From: Thermomicrobiales bacterium
GTDB taxonomy: Bacteria; Chloroflexota; Chloroflexia; Thermomicrobiales; UBA6265
Assembly (NCBI GenBank): GCA_023957115.1
Contig: JAMLHN010000020.1
Span: 1 to 64,000 of the forward strand
DNA: 64,000 nt
Reading direction: 5' to 3'
Under the pieces are notes generated by a model. The model was not told the origin of the DNA, made no database searches, and saw only the letters and a list, made by a program, of their open reading frames with translations. How positions within the stretch are numbered: the first letter of the stretch is position 1; every line of letters begins with the position of its first letter. Below, in pieces: positions 36,028 to 45,781 of this stretch. A program made the translations under genes and the position numbers.

Positions 36028-36828
36028 ATGCGTTTCTGGAAGCGGAACGAACCAATCACCCCCATCGATGGAGCCATCATTCAGGCATCCCAGGTTATCA
36101 AGACCTATGACACGGGCTCGGCCAAGGTCGAAGCGCTCAAACAGATCGATTTCTCGGTCCAGCGGGGCGAGATGGTGGCGGTCATGGGACCGTCCGGGTG
36201 TGGAAAAACAACACTGCTCAACTGCCTGTCGGGACTGGATGGCGTGGATAGCGGGCAGATCATTCTGGACGGCAATGACCTGGCGAAGATGGGTGACAAG
36301 AAGCGGACCCGTTACCGCGCCCAGCGGATGGGGTTCATCTTTCAGGTCTATAACCTGCTGCCGGTGCTGAGCGCGGTCGAGAATGTCGAGCTGCCGTTGC
36401 TGGTTTCCGGCGTCAAACCATCGGAGGCGCGGCGGAAAGCCGAGGACGCCCTCGCTACGGTGAGCTTGTCGGACTGGGCAGGGCACCGGCCAGCGGAGCT
36501 CTCCGGTGGCCAACGCCAGCGAGTCACCATTGCCCGGTCCCTGGTCAACAACCCGGCCATTGTCTGGGCCGACGAACCGACCGGCGCGCTCGATTCGCAC
36601 ACGGCGGACGACATTGTCAGCCTGCTGCGCGCGCTCAACCTGCAGAACGGGTTGACCACCGTCATCGTCACACACGACCAAACCGTCGGCGACCGGTGCG
36701 ACCGCATCGTCCGCATGCGTGACGGCCTGATCGAACCCACGACCGCCACCGCCGTCGTACGCGACCGCTTTGCCCCCGCCGGCGTGCCCCGAGCGGCGTA
36801 TCAGCCAGCCGAAGCCCTTGCGGTCTGA
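36028..36828 (+). CDS. MacB/LolD-type ABC transporter ATP-binding protein
   Basis: 266 residues from ATG 36028 ([15 protein letters not shown]). Walker [13 protein letters not shown] near 62, Q loop [21 protein letters not shown], signature [15 protein letters not shown], Walker [14 protein letters not shown] and the H loop VIVTHDQTV are intact. LSGGQ and the ENVELPLL segment are characteristic of the MacB/LolD/FtsE subfamily that pairs with FtsX-like permeases, matched by the next gene. Together they would extrude a peptide or lipid or act in envelope stress. Confidence 0.95.
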   Translation: MRFWKRNEPITPIDGAIIQASQVIKTYDTGSAKVEALKQIDFSVQRGEMVAVMGPSGCGKTTLLNCLSGLDGVDSGQIILDGNDLAKMGDKKRTRYRAQRMGFIFQVYNLLPVLSAVENVELPLLVSGVKPSEARRKAEDALATVSLSDWAGHRPAELSGGQRQRVTIARSLVNNPAIVWADEPTGALDSHTADDIVSLLRALNLQNGLTTVIVTHDQTVGDRCDRIVRMRDGLIEPTTATAVVRDRFAPAGVPRAAYQPAEALAV

Positions 36829-36830
36829 TC

Positions 36831-36912
36831 GGGAGTGGGGAGTGATGAGTTGGCCGTTCTGCGCTCCTGCACTCCCATTCCTCACTCCTCACTCCTAATT
36901 CCTAACTCCACA
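36831..36912. repeat. Heptad-armed inverted repeat inside the exporter operon
   Basis: Left arm (GGGAGTG, GGGAGTG, ATGAGTT) and right arm, read inverted, (GGAGTTA, GGAATTA, GGAGTGA, GGAGTGA, GGAATGG) enclose about 25 bases. The two arms could fold as a long imperfect hairpin between ATPase and permease genes. Confidence 0.65.
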
Positions 36913-36926
36913 AGAGGATCCCTAAC

Positions 36927-39905
36927 ATGACCGAGCTCTTTGGTATTCCCATGTCGACGATCGTGGTGGCGCTGGCCGCCATGCTCGCCATTTGTCTTCT
37001 TTCGATTGCCTGGGTCTGGACGCGCCGGCGGGTCATCTTCAAGCTGGGCGCGCGCAACATCCCACGCCGCAAGGCACAGACGGCACTGATCGTCTTTGGT
37101 TTGATGCTCAGTACATTGATCGTTACGGCTGCGCTTGGCACGGGCGATACGGTCAACGGCTCGATGACGTCCGAGGTCTACGCGAGTCTTGGCCAGATCG
37201 ATCAGGTCGTCGCCAATCCAATCGACGACGATCTCGACGGCAACAGCTTCAGCGCCACCATTCCGGAATCGGCCTGGACCGACCTGCAACCAGCGATCGA
37301 CGGTATCGACCAGATCGACGGCGCCAGTCCGTTCCTGGAACGACGGGCCTCGGTGCGCGATGTGAAAACCGGCGCTGGTCTGCCAGAGATCGTGGTCATG
37401 GGAATCGATCTCGCCACGGTCGATTCGCTTGGCGGGCTGGGCGATCCGTCCGGAACCCGCGCCATCGATCTCGATGTCCTGCCAGACGGGGCCGTGATCC
37501 TGAGCCAACAGACCGCGGCCGACCTGTCGGCGCAGCCCGGCGACACGATCGAGCTCTTCATCGGTGACAGGAACCAGGAATTCACCGTGGCGACCGTGGT
37601 CGAGAGCAACTATCTCTCCGGGATGCGCCGCGACAACGACACCGGCGAGGAGATCAGCGGACTGGTCATGCGGTTGTCCGATCTCCAGCAGCTTTCCGGA
37701 CTGGAGGGGGAGATCAGCGGTATCGCGCTGTCGAATACGGGTGGCGTGAGGGATGGACTCGACCATGATCTCGCGGTCCAGCAGGCGTTGCAGTCGTCCG
37801 TCGATGAGGCCGGGCTGTCGGTCAATCCGCTGAAGCAGAACTGGCTCGATCTCGCCAACCTGACCGCCAGCGTCTTCACCGGGCTCTTCCTGGTGGTGGG
37901 ACTCTTCTCGATCTCAGCCGGTATCCTGCTCATTCTGTTGATCTTCACCATGCTGGCCGCCGAACGGCGGGCGGAGATGGGGATGGCGCGTGCGGTCGGC
38001 GCGCAGCGCAGCTCACTGGTGCAGCAGTTCATGAGCGAAGGAACGCTCTACGCCTTGCTGGCTGGACTGGTTGGGTCCGCGCTTGGCGTTGGGGTTGCCT
38101 ACCTTATCTCTCGCTCCTTCGCGTCGGTGTTTGGCGAGTATGCCCATGTGCAAACCTCGATCTCGGCCACCAGCGTCATCGCCGGGTACTGTCTGGGCGT
38201 GGTCATCACCTTCCTGGCCGTTGTCGTTTCCTCCTGGCGGATCAGCCGGCTCAACATCGTTGCTGCGGTGCGCGACCTGCCCGACGCTCAGCGCCGGCGC
38301 CGCGCCTGGCGGACCTATCTGTGGCAGGCGTTGATGGTGGCCGGCGGCGTGCTGCTGACGCTGCAGGGCGTCTCGTCGAGCTCGGCAATGGCCTTCACCA
38401 CCGGTGTCAGCCTGCTCACGCTGTCGATCGCGTTGATCCTGCGCCAGGTTGGGCTCTCGAGCCGTTTGGTCTTCACCGCGGCCGGGTTGTTCCTGCTGGT
38501 CTTCTGGCTGCTGCCGGATAACATCTTCGAGCGCATCTTCGGCACGTACGAGGGCGATTTCGAGATGTTCTTCGTCTCGGGTATCTTCCTGGTGGTCTCG
38601 TCCACGCTGGTCATCATGCAGAATGACCGCGCGCTGCTCGGACTCGTTTCACGTCTGGGCTCGATCTTCCGCTCGCGCGGCGCGGCGCTCAAGCTGGGGG
38701 TGGCCTATCCGGGCGCGGCCCGCAGCCGCACCGGTATGACGATTGCGATGTTCAGCCTGATCGTCTTCTCGCTGGTCATGATTGCCACCATCAATCTCAA
38801 CTTCGAGCGTGCGTTCCTGGGCGATTCCGCCAGCGCCGGTTGGGATATCGAGGCGAAGACCGCCAACAATGTGCCCCTCGATGACCTGGGCGGCCAGCTC
38901 GAAGCCGGTGGAATGGATCCTGATTCGATTGCGGGGATCGGCGCGTTGACACGGGCTGCCGATGGACGGGTGGCATTGCCAGGATCGACGGACTGGAAAG
39001 ATCTCGATTTCACCGGGATGGATGCTGGCTACCTTGCCGATACCGAGTGGGAATTCATCGGCCGGGCAGCGGGATACCCCAGCGATGCCGCCATTCTCGA
39101 CGCGATCCAGCATGAGCCGGGTGTCGCCGTGGTCGACTCGTTCCTGGTCAGTGGTATGGACGACCCGGCGTTGACGGGACTATTCGAAAGCATCGAGGCG
39201 ACCGATCAGGCATTTACCCCACTCGAGCTTCAGGTGCGGAATGGCGAAGGCACGCCGGAAACGATCACGGTGATCGGGGTGATCGCTCCCAAGCTCTCGA
39301 CCTTTGTCGGGCTCTACGCCAGCGATGCAACCGCCGCGCCATTGCTGCAGACCGACGCTGAAACGAGCTATGTGGTCAAGCTGTCCGATCGATCCCAGGC
39401 GGCGGACGCGGCAGGCGAGATTCAGTCGATCATGCTGCCATCCGGGGTCAAGGCGACCTCGTTCCAACAGCAGATCGAAGAGAACCAGGAGAGTAACCGC
39501 GGGTTCTTCCGCATCCTGGAGTCCTTCATGGGGCTCGGGCTGATCGTCGGTATTGCCGCCATCGGCGTGATCTCTTTCCGCAATGTCATCGAGCGGCGAC
39601 AGCAGATCGGCGTGCTCCGGGCCATCGGTTTCCAGCGTGGGTTGGTCTCCTGGACCTTCCTGATCGAGGCGGCCTTCGTGGTCGGTCTGGGCGTGCTTTC
39701 CGGGACGGCGCTCGGGCTGATGCTCGCCCGGAATCTGTTGACCGGCAACGAAATGGGCGCCACCGGCGATATCAGTTTCGTGGTGCCCTGGAGCACGGTT
39801 GGCTTTGTGCTCGCGCTGGCGGTGGTCGCCTCACTGATAACAACCTGGCTCCCGGCGCGGCAGGCTTCCCGCATCGTTCCGGCCGAAGCGTTGCGTTACG
39901 AATAG
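36927..39905 (+). CDS. FtsX/MacB-type ABC transporter permease, double FtsX module
   Basis: 992 residues. An N-terminal helix, then the MacB-like cytoplasmic-start segment RNIPRRKAQTALIVFGLMLSTLIVTAAL, a large periplasmic (extracellular) domain (~70-300), a first FtsX module (GLFLVVGLFSISAGILLILLIFTMLAAERRAEMGMARAVGAQR near 330), further helices (~470-600), a second extracellular domain, and a final FtsX module (GIAAIGVISFRNVIERRQQIGVLRAIGFQRG) near 870. The double arrangement is that of large DUF214-like exporters. Partner of the ATPase and the neighbouring two-component system. Confidence 0.93.
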   Translation: MTELFGIPMSTIVVALAAMLAICLLSIAWVWTRRRVIFKLGARNIPRRKAQTALIVFGLMLSTLIVTAALGTGDTVNGSMTSEVYASLGQIDQVVANPIDDDLDGNSFSATIPESAWTDLQPAIDGIDQIDGASPFLERRASVRDVKTGAGLPEIVVMGIDLATVDSLGGLGDPSGTRAIDLDVLPDGAVILSQQTAADLSAQPGDTIELFIGDRNQEFTVATVVESNYLSGMRRDNDTGEEISGLVMRLSDLQQLSGLEGEISGIALSNTGGVRDGLDHDLAVQQALQSSVDEAGLSVNPLKQNWLDLANLTASVFTGLFLVVGLFSISAGILLILLIFTMLAAERRAEMGMARAVGAQRSSLVQQFMSEGTLYALLAGLVGSALGVGVAYLISRSFASVFGEYAHVQTSISATSVIAGYCLGVVITFLAVVVSSWRISRLNIVAAVRDLPDAQRRRRAWRTYLWQALMVAGGVLLTLQGVSSSSAMAFTTGVSLLTLSIALILRQVGLSSRLVFTAAGLFLLVFWLLPDNIFERIFGTYEGDFEMFFVSGIFLVVSSTLVIMQNDRALLGLVSRLGSIFRSRGAALKLGVAYPGAARSRTGMTIAMFSLIVFSLVMIATINLNFERAFLGDSASAGWDIEAKTANNVPLDDLGGQLEAGGMDPDSIAGIGALTRAADGRVALPGSTDWKDLDFTGMDAGYLADTEWEFIGRAAGYPSDAAILDAIQHEPGVAVVDSFLVSGMDDPALTGLFESIEATDQAFTPLELQVRNGEGTPETITVIGVIAPKLSTFVGLYASDATAAPLLQTDAETSYVVKLSDRSQAADAAGEIQSIMLPSGVKATSFQQQIEENQESNRGFFRILESFMGLGLIVGIAAIGVISFRNVIERRQQIGVLRAIGFQRGLVSWTFLIEAAFVVGLGVLSGTALGLMLARNLLTGNEMGATGDISFVVPWSTVGFVLALAVVASLITTWLPARQASRIVPAEALRYE

Positions 39906-40207
39906 GGACGGATGGGTCCTGAGTCCGGAGCCCTGAGAATTTTGAGGAGTGCTTTCTCCTCGTCGTGGTTGAGGGCGTGTCTGCCCTCCCGGGCTTGATA
40001 CGGAATGCGGGTAACGACAGAGGGCTGTCAGCCCGTGTTCCGTAGCCGCCGGCCCTGTGCCGACGGCTACACCATGGGCCATACCCTGGGCAATCACCCG
40101 GATTGGTTGGGGGATGGTGAGGGCGCACCCAACGACGAATTGCGATACAACCTTGTTGGAACCCCGCACATTGCGGGGTTCCGTTACGAAAACGATGGGA
40201 ATCTCGA
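39906..40207. repeat. Palindrome-rich intergenic region with heptads and REP-like hairpins
   Basis: 302 bases without a gene. Heptads GGGTCCT, GAGTCCG, GAGCCCT at 39913-39935; GGGCTG-TCA-GCCC and a REP-like palindrome at about 40042-40072 (GTAGCCGCCGGC and GCCGACGGCTAC around CCTGT); and a hairpin at 40158-40182. A fragment of the same GTAGCCG family occurs near 3390 and 54530. Confidence 0.65.
40158..40182. terminator. Hairpin after the exporter permease
   Basis: GGAACCCCGC and GCGGGGTTCC form a perfect 10-bp stem around ACATT, 26 bases before the next gene. Symmetric, with GTTACG following; it can terminate the exporter transcript or shape the 5' region of the next gene. Confidence 0.55.
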
Positions 40208-40768
40208 ATGAAACGGCTCGTACTTCATACCACCCGCGGATTGGCGTCGATGTTCGTGATCGGATGCTTTGGCGTGTTGACGTTGATCGCGCTGCCCGCG
40301 CTCGTGCAGGCGCAGGATGCGCCCGCCGCCGAGTGCGATGCCGGTCCGCATGTCGTCTGCCCCGCTGTGGGCGACCCGGCCGCGCAGTACGTCGGATCGG
40401 TCACCGCGGTGCCGGACGGGGTCATCATCCTGTTGACCGGCGATGGACTCGATAAGGCGCGCGAATGTGGTGGTCCAGAAGCGATCGCCACGCTGGCGCA
40501 GATGCTGTACGACACCATCCCCACCAGCGAGAAAGCCGAATTCGAGCTCGACTGGACCAGCCAGGTGTTACAGGATGAGATCTATGGACATGCCTTCCTG
40601 AACCAGCTGTTGAGCGGACTGGGCGCATTGGACGGCATCTACGAACGCTCCAATCCGATCAATATCGTCTTTGCCGATTACGGCGGACCCGGTACGATGA
40701 CCGCCGAAGCCCGCGCCGAGCAGGCAACCTTTGCCGCCCTGGGAGCGGTTCACCGGGCGGCATGCTAG
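40208..40768 (+). CDS. Secreted protein of unknown function
   Basis: 186 residues. MKRLVLHTTRGLASMFVIGCFGVL with a following hydrophobic core ends ALVQAQ-DAPAAE, a signal peptide. The mature part has one CDAGPHVVC cysteine pair and GGPGTMTAEAR near the end, no known domain. Same direction as the exporter operon and 300 bases behind it, so possibly its accessory or an independent gene. Confidence 0.7.
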   Translation: MKRLVLHTTRGLASMFVIGCFGVLTLIALPALVQAQDAPAAECDAGPHVVCPAVGDPAAQYVGSVTAVPDGVIILLTGDGLDKARECGGPEAIATLAQMLYDTIPTSEKAEFELDWTSQVLQDEIYGHAFLNQLLSGLGALDGIYERSNPINIVFADYGGPGTMTAEARAEQATFAALGAVHRAAC

Positions 40769-40778
40769 AAGGAGATGA

Positions 40779-40886
40779 GGAGTCAGGAGTTAGGAGTTGG
40801 GATTTAGGAGTTAGAACGACTACGTTCGGGTGTGCTCCCGCTTGTTCTAACTCCCAACTCCTACCACCCAACTCCTCTCGGAGAAC
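40779..40886. repeat. Heptad-armed inverted repeat
   Basis: Left arm 40779-40813: GGAGTCA, GGAGTTA, GGAGTTG, GGATTTA, GGAGTTA. Right arm about 40854-40886 carries the inverted heptads (CTAACTC, CCAACTC, CTACCAC, CCAACTC). The core is about 40 bases. The arms can pair, putting a hairpin directly in front of the first serine-hydrolase gene's ribosome site. Confidence 0.7.
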
Positions 40887-40889
40887 GCA

Positions 40890-42533
40890 ATGCTCTTGGA
40901 ACGAATCGATATGCTGGCCGGTCGTGCGCTTGATGGAGCCACGGCGCAGGGGGTCGCTCTTGGCATTGCCACACCGGATGGGGAGCGCCTGATCCGCACC
41001 GCCGGGTATGCCAACCGAGACGCGCAATTGCCTGTTACCGAGGAGACCCTGTTCGAGATCGGGTCGATCAGCAAGAGCGCGCTGGCCATCGTCTGCATGC
41101 AGCTGGCGGCCGAGGGACGGCTCGACCTGCATGCGCCGGTCACCGAGTATCTGCCGTGGTTCTTGGTTCAGTCCGAGTTCGCGCCGATCACGACCCATCA
41201 CCTGCTTGCGCACACGTCCGGACTGCCGGGAGGACATACGCACCGGCCGCATGCCCTCCACGAAGTCTGGGAGCTGCGAAATGTCCGGCTGATCTTCCCA
41301 CCGGGCGCCGTTTGGGACTACTCGAATGTGGGATACGACGCGGTTGGGTTGCTGGTCGAGGCGATCACTGGGCAGACCTTCGCCCAGCTCATGACCGAGC
41401 GCGTACTGGCGCCGTTGGGACTGACCAGCTCATACGCCTCCGTCACCTCCGCCATTCGCCCGCGACTCGCGGTTGGATATACCGCGCAATTCGACGATCG
41501 CCCGATGTTGCCATGGCATGGTGTGGCGCCGGCGACCTGGCTGGAGACCGCGGTCGGGTCGGGCAGTATCGTGATGAACGTATCCGACCTGTTGGCCTAT
41601 GCCGAGTTTCTGAAACGCACCTGGACGGGTGAGGATTCTCCGGTGCTCACCTCGGCCCAGCTCCGCGAGATGGTCAGACCGCCGCGGATCGAGCAACCGG
41701 CGGCGGATGAAACGCACGGCTATGGCTACGGCATCGGGTGGGAACTCGATCCCCAGCAACCGGGGACCATCCGCGCACTTGCGCATTCCGGCGGCATGGT
41801 TGGGTACACCACCGATCTGATCGTCGATCTGGACCGCGATCTCTGCGTGGTCTGGCTGGCCAATGGAAGCATTGCCGACCGTGCGTTGACGACTGCCGTT
41901 CGTGAAACCGCCGGCTTGCGCAACGGCGAGCCGTTCCCCGAACTGGTAGCGGTCACCGACCGGTTCGCGTTCACCGATGGCGCTGACTATGCCGGCGTCT
42001 GGCGTTCTCGGGAGCGATCGATCGAGCTCGTTGCGGAGGGCACGACCCTGGCGCTGGTCGCCGGGGACGAGCGGATTCCACTTCAGTGGCCGCCGGGACG
42101 GGGAACGGCGTTCCTGCTCGCAGACCATCCCGAATGGTGGCGGTTTCCGCTGGAAGTGGTCCGCGACGGAGACGAACCCGATACGCCCGGCCCGGTGATC
42201 AAGCTTCACCACGGTGGAGAAACCTTCCACCGGCAGAACACCGAGCTCCCGGAGCCACCGGCCCATCCTGAAGAATGGGATCGTTTTGCCGGACTCTACC
42301 GTTCCTACAATCCGTGGGGCGGCGCGATCTGGATCGTGATACGGGAAGGGACGCTGATGCTGCTCTACGCTTCCGGCTCCGCGACGCCGCTGGTCCCTGA
42401 AGGAGATGGATTCCGTGTCGGAGAATCCGCGCCGAATGCCGATTTCCTGACCTTCGAAGGGATTGCCGGCGAGCAAGCCGTCTTTCTACGATTCGAAACC
42501 GGCGCCGAGTACAGCCGCTTTTTTCCCGAGTGA
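40890..42533 (+). CDS. Beta-lactamase-fold serine hydrolase (tandem copy 1)
   Basis: 547 residues, ATG at 40890 behind GGAG. SxxK motif as EIGSISKSALAIVCMQLA near 57; YxN as WDYSNVGYDAVG near 150; a late HSGGMVGY substitutes for the K-T-G position. Class C beta-lactamase/D-aminopeptidase family, with no signal peptide. The C-terminal ~200 residues form a lipocalin-like beta domain (YAGVWRSRERSIELV...GLYRSYNPWGGAIWIV...LYASGSATPLVPEGDGFRVG) repeated in the neighbour. Substrate unknown; peptide or ester hydrolysis is expected. Confidence 0.9.
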   Translation: MLLERIDMLAGRALDGATAQGVALGIATPDGERLIRTAGYANRDAQLPVTEETLFEIGSISKSALAIVCMQLAAEGRLDLHAPVTEYLPWFLVQSEFAPITTHHLLAHTSGLPGGHTHRPHALHEVWELRNVRLIFPPGAVWDYSNVGYDAVGLLVEAITGQTFAQLMTERVLAPLGLTSSYASVTSAIRPRLAVGYTAQFDDRPMLPWHGVAPATWLETAVGSGSIVMNVSDLLAYAEFLKRTWTGEDSPVLTSAQLREMVRPPRIEQPAADETHGYGYGIGWELDPQQPGTIRALAHSGGMVGYTTDLIVDLDRDLCVVWLANGSIADRALTTAVRETAGLRNGEPFPELVAVTDRFAFTDGADYAGVWRSRERSIELVAEGTTLALVAGDERIPLQWPPGRGTAFLLADHPEWWRFPLEVVRDGDEPDTPGPVIKLHHGGETFHRQNTELPEPPAHPEEWDRFAGLYRSYNPWGGAIWIVIREGTLMLLYASGSATPLVPEGDGFRVGESAPNADFLTFEGIAGEQAVFLRFETGAEYSRFFPE

Positions 42534-42554
42534 GCGCGCGTCGTTGTGAGCGTG

Positions 42555-42674
42555 CGTCGTTCCGACCGAAGTGGAGGAACCTCTCTTGGGCCGCGACCAA
42601 GTCTGCAGTTCGGAGACCATGCCGCAAGGGAACAAGAGGTCCCTCCACTTCGCTGCGCTCCGGTCGGGACGACG
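42555..42674. repeat. 120-base inverted repeat between tandem hydrolases
   Basis: CGTCGTTCCGACCGAAGTGG then AGGAACCTCTCTTG at 42555-42588 is inverted at 42633-42674 (CAAGAGGTCCCTCCACTTCG then CTGCGCTCCGGTCGGGACGACG) with about 44 bases between. It resembles the TTCCGACCGAAGCGGAGGAA-type dispersed repeats of Chloroflexota genomes. Confidence 0.7.
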
Positions 42675-42767
42675 TTCCATCGCGGTATGGCGGTTACCGT
42701 CGCAATGCGCATAATGGCGACGGTACGGATCACGTGACATGAGCTCAGCAACGCATCGGAGGTCCTC

Positions 42768-44417
42768 ATGCTGCTGGAACGAATCGACGCCCTCGCGCAG
42801 CGCGCACTCGATGAATCAGAAGCCGAGGGGATGGCGATCGGTATCTTCACTCGGGATGGCAACCGGATCATTCGCACCTATGGCTATGCCAATCGCGATG
42901 CCGGAATGCCGGTGCGCCAGGAGACGCTCTTCGAGATCGGGTCGATTGGCAAGAGCTTTCTGGCCATCGTCTGCATGCAGCTCGCGGCGGAGGGGAAGAT
43001 CGATCTCCACGCGCCGGTACGCGACTATCTCCCCTGGTTCGAGGTGCGTTCCGATCATCCCCCGATCACCACGCACCATCTTCTCTGCCACACGGCAGGC
43101 CTGCCGACGGGATTCGCCCATCGCCCGGACGGGATCATGGAGCTGTGGGAGTTACGAAATGTTCGTAGTGGGGAGCCGGGAGCGTATTGGCATTATTCCG
43201 ATATTGGTTACAGCCTGCTCGGTGAACTGGCCGAAGCCATCGTGCACCAGCCGTTCGATCGCATCATCCAGGAACGGGTGCTCGATCCACTCGGTTTTTC
43301 CAACTCCCACGCGTCGGTGACGTCGGCCATGCGGCCGTCGCTGGCGGCCGGCTATCGACGGCAGTTCGACGATCGAGCCTGGCGGAGTGGCGATCCGGTC
43401 TATCCCGCGCCCTGGTTGGAAACGTCGTCCGGCGCCGGAAGCATCGCGATGGATGTCTCCGACATGCTCGGGTATGCGGAGTTCCTGCTGCGTACCTGGG
43501 ACGGCGCCGATTCGCCCGTGTTGACCTCGTCCCAATTACGGGCGATGGTCGATCCCGCCTCCCTGCCCGCACCGGCCATCGAGGAGGAATATGGCTACGG
43601 GCTCAATTGGGGAACGAACGATGACCCGGAAACCCCGGGTGAGATCGTCTGGATCGGGCATGGTGGCGACATGGTCGGCTATGAATCCGATATGGGGATC
43701 GATCTGGAGCATGGCGTCTGCGTGGTGATGCTCGCCAATGGATACGTACCCGATTACATGCTGACCAACGATCTGCGCAAGCTGGTTGTCGCTTCGATCG
43801 AAGGGACGTCGTTGCCTGAGCTCTCGACCGAAACGTTGCGGTCCTACCAGGGCGCTGAAGACTGGGTCGGGGACTGGCATTCGTCACAGCGAACCATCGA
43901 GATCGCGATCGAGGACGATGGGCTGGCGCTCATCGAGGGAAGCGACCGCATGCCACTCCAGCGGTACTCCCGTCGTTCGAACTACTACCTGACCGTCGAC
44001 CATCCAGCATGGAGCCGGTTCATGTTCGAAGCGGAGCGCGACGAGACCGACGATGAAGATGACGACACGCTCGGTCCGATTACGAAGATCCACCATGGCG
44101 GTGAGACCTTTGTGCGGGCAGGCGAGCCGCTGCCGGAGTCCCTGGCATATCCAGCGGAATGGAATGGCTACCTCGGGCTCTATCGCTCCTACAATCCCTG
44201 GTATCCGGCGATCCGGATCGTGCTGCGGGAGGGAACGCTGGTGCTGATCGACAATACTGGAGACGCAAGCGTGCTTGTCCCCGAAGACGACGGGTTCCGG
44301 GTTGGCGCCGAACCGCCCAACTTCGATTGGTTGGTCTTTACGCCCGTCATCGATGGCGTGGCGCAGGGAATCCGATTCGAAACCGGCGCGGAGTACAGTC
44401 GGTTCTTTGCCGGGTAA
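42768..44417 (+). CDS. Beta-lactamase-fold serine hydrolase (tandem copy 2)
   Basis: 549 residues, start after GGAGGT. Same layout as the upstream gene over its whole length: SxxK as EIGSIGKSFLAIVCMQLA, the YxN motif present as YSD (WHYSDIGYS) rather than YSN, HGGDMVGYESDMG near 310, and the C-terminal beta domain GLYRSYNPWYPAIRIV. The Asn-to-Asp change in the second motif may alter activity. The pair arose by tandem duplication and is separated by the inverted repeat. Confidence 0.9.
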   Translation: MLLERIDALAQRALDESEAEGMAIGIFTRDGNRIIRTYGYANRDAGMPVRQETLFEIGSIGKSFLAIVCMQLAAEGKIDLHAPVRDYLPWFEVRSDHPPITTHHLLCHTAGLPTGFAHRPDGIMELWELRNVRSGEPGAYWHYSDIGYSLLGELAEAIVHQPFDRIIQERVLDPLGFSNSHASVTSAMRPSLAAGYRRQFDDRAWRSGDPVYPAPWLETSSGAGSIAMDVSDMLGYAEFLLRTWDGADSPVLTSSQLRAMVDPASLPAPAIEEEYGYGLNWGTNDDPETPGEIVWIGHGGDMVGYESDMGIDLEHGVCVVMLANGYVPDYMLTNDLRKLVVASIEGTSLPELSTETLRSYQGAEDWVGDWHSSQRTIEIAIEDDGLALIEGSDRMPLQRYSRRSNYYLTVDHPAWSRFMFEAERDETDDEDDDTLGPITKIHHGGETFVRAGEPLPESLAYPAEWNGYLGLYRSYNPWYPAIRIVLREGTLVLIDNTGDASVLVPEDDGFRVGAEPPNFDWLVFTPVIDGVAQGIRFETGAEYSRFFAG

Positions 44418-44453
44418 CCAGATGATTGCAGCGTAGGTTGAAGGAGAGCTCGT

Positions 44454-45413
44454 TTGACCGAACGACGATACGTGGTGCTGGATGTCGATGTTGGAATCGA
44501 CGATGCGCTGATGATGCTGATGTTGCTCTCCGAACCGTCAGTCGAAGTCGTCGCGGTCGGGTCGACGCATGGAAACTGCACCGCAGCCGATGCGGCGCTC
44601 AACGCGTTGCGTGTATTGGAAGCGGTCGGGGCAGGAACGATCCCGGTTGCGCTTGGACCGGAAAGCCCGCTCGATCCGCCGCATCAGGCGAGTCATGTGC
44701 ATGGACACGACGGGCTCGCCGATCTCGGGTTGCCGTCTCCCAAAGGTTCGATCACCGGAGAGTCGGCGCCCGAGCAACTGGTGCGGCTTGGGACGGAGCG
44801 CCCGGGCGAGCTGGATCTGATTGCGGTTGGTCCGCTGACCAATCTGGCGGCGGCGCTGGCGCTCGATCCCGATGCGCTCTCCCGTTATCGTTCGATCGCC
44901 TGGCTTGGGGGTGTGTCGCTCGCCCCGGCTGAAGCGTTGGTCAACGATTACTACGACGCAAATACACTTTCCGATCCGGAGGCGGCCAGGACGGTCTTGT
45001 CCTCCGATGTCCCGATCATGGTCATCCCCATCGACCTGTCCTACCGCGCCATCCTCTCGGACGAGCAGCTCGACGCCATCAAGTCGAGCACCACCCCGCA
45101 GGCTCGATTCGCCTGGAAGATTCTGCCCTTCTACAACGACTTCTACGAACCGTGGATTGGCCGTTGGACCTCGTGCATGCACGATCCCATCGCTGGGGCG
45201 ATTGCCATCGCCCCCTCCCTTAGCACGCACGCGGTCGAACGCTCGATCGTCCTCGAGCCGTACAAGGACCGCATCCATGCCCATGGGCAGCCCCAACCGA
45301 TCGTTGGCTCCCCACCCAAATGTATCGTCGTCGATGCCGATGTCCCCCGGTTTCTCGACTATTTCGTGGAACGGCTGCTCGGTCCGGTCAATCCGGTTTA
45401 TGGCAGAGAGTAG
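44454..45413 (+). CDS. Nucleoside hydrolase (copy 1)
   Basis: 319 residues from TTG 44454 with AAGGAG seven bases upstream. The Ca2+-binding aspartate cluster is LDVDVGIDDALMMLML near 8-22 (canonical DTDPGxDDA), followed by VGSTHGNCTAADAALNALR. VGPLTNLAAALALDPDAL near 130 and HDPIAGAIAIAPSL with the late catalytic Asp near 240 complete the IunH fold. Cleaves ribonucleosides to base and ribose. Coupled by 36 bases to the second serine hydrolase. A close paralogue is at 49323. Confidence 0.92.
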   Translation: MTERRYVVLDVDVGIDDALMMLMLLSEPSVEVVAVGSTHGNCTAADAALNALRVLEAVGAGTIPVALGPESPLDPPHQASHVHGHDGLADLGLPSPKGSITGESAPEQLVRLGTERPGELDLIAVGPLTNLAAALALDPDALSRYRSIAWLGGVSLAPAEALVNDYYDANTLSDPEAARTVLSSDVPIMVIPIDLSYRAILSDEQLDAIKSSTTPQARFAWKILPFYNDFYEPWIGRWTSCMHDPIAGAIAIAPSLSTHAVERSIVLEPYKDRIHAHGQPQPIVGSPPKCIVVDADVPRFLDYFVERLLGPVNPVYGRE

Positions 45414-45448
45414 AATCGGAACAAACCACTTGCCGATTGGACCGAACC

Positions 45449-45781
45449 ATGATCGACCTCATTACCGAAAATCTGCCAGCCATTACCGCGCTTTGTGAGA
45501 AGTACGGCGTGCGCAAGCTCGAAGTCTTCGGCTCGGCAACGGATCCGGACCGCTTTGATCCGGAGACCAGCGACATCGATTTCGTGATCGATTTCCTGGA
45601 TTATGGGCCCGGCATTGCCGACCGATTTTTTGGTTTTGCAGAAGATGTGGAGCAGTTGCTGGGGCGTCATGCGGACTTCATCTTCGGTGACAAGCCGATC
45701 AAGAATCCCTATCTACGCGCCTCCGTAAACAAATCGAGAGTGACTATCTATGAATCAGCAAACCGCAAAGCTGCTGCATGA
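45449..45781 (+). CDS. mntA: MNT-domain nucleotidyltransferase (antitoxin of an MNT-HEPN pair)
   Basis: 110 residues, ATG at 45449. The minimal nucleotidyltransferase core VFGSATDPDRFDPETSDIDFVIDF (GS.A...D.ETSDIDF) has the catalytic GSx10+DxD. It overlaps the HEPN gene by 32 bases. In MntA-HepT systems MntA adenylylates and inhibits HepT. GC content is lower than in the flanks, consistent with horizontal acquisition. Confidence 0.88.
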   Translation: MIDLITENLPAITALCEKYGVRKLEVFGSATDPDRFDPETSDIDFVIDFLDYGPGIADRFFGFAEDVEQLLGRHADFIFGDKPIKNPYLRASVNKSRVTIYESANRKAAA

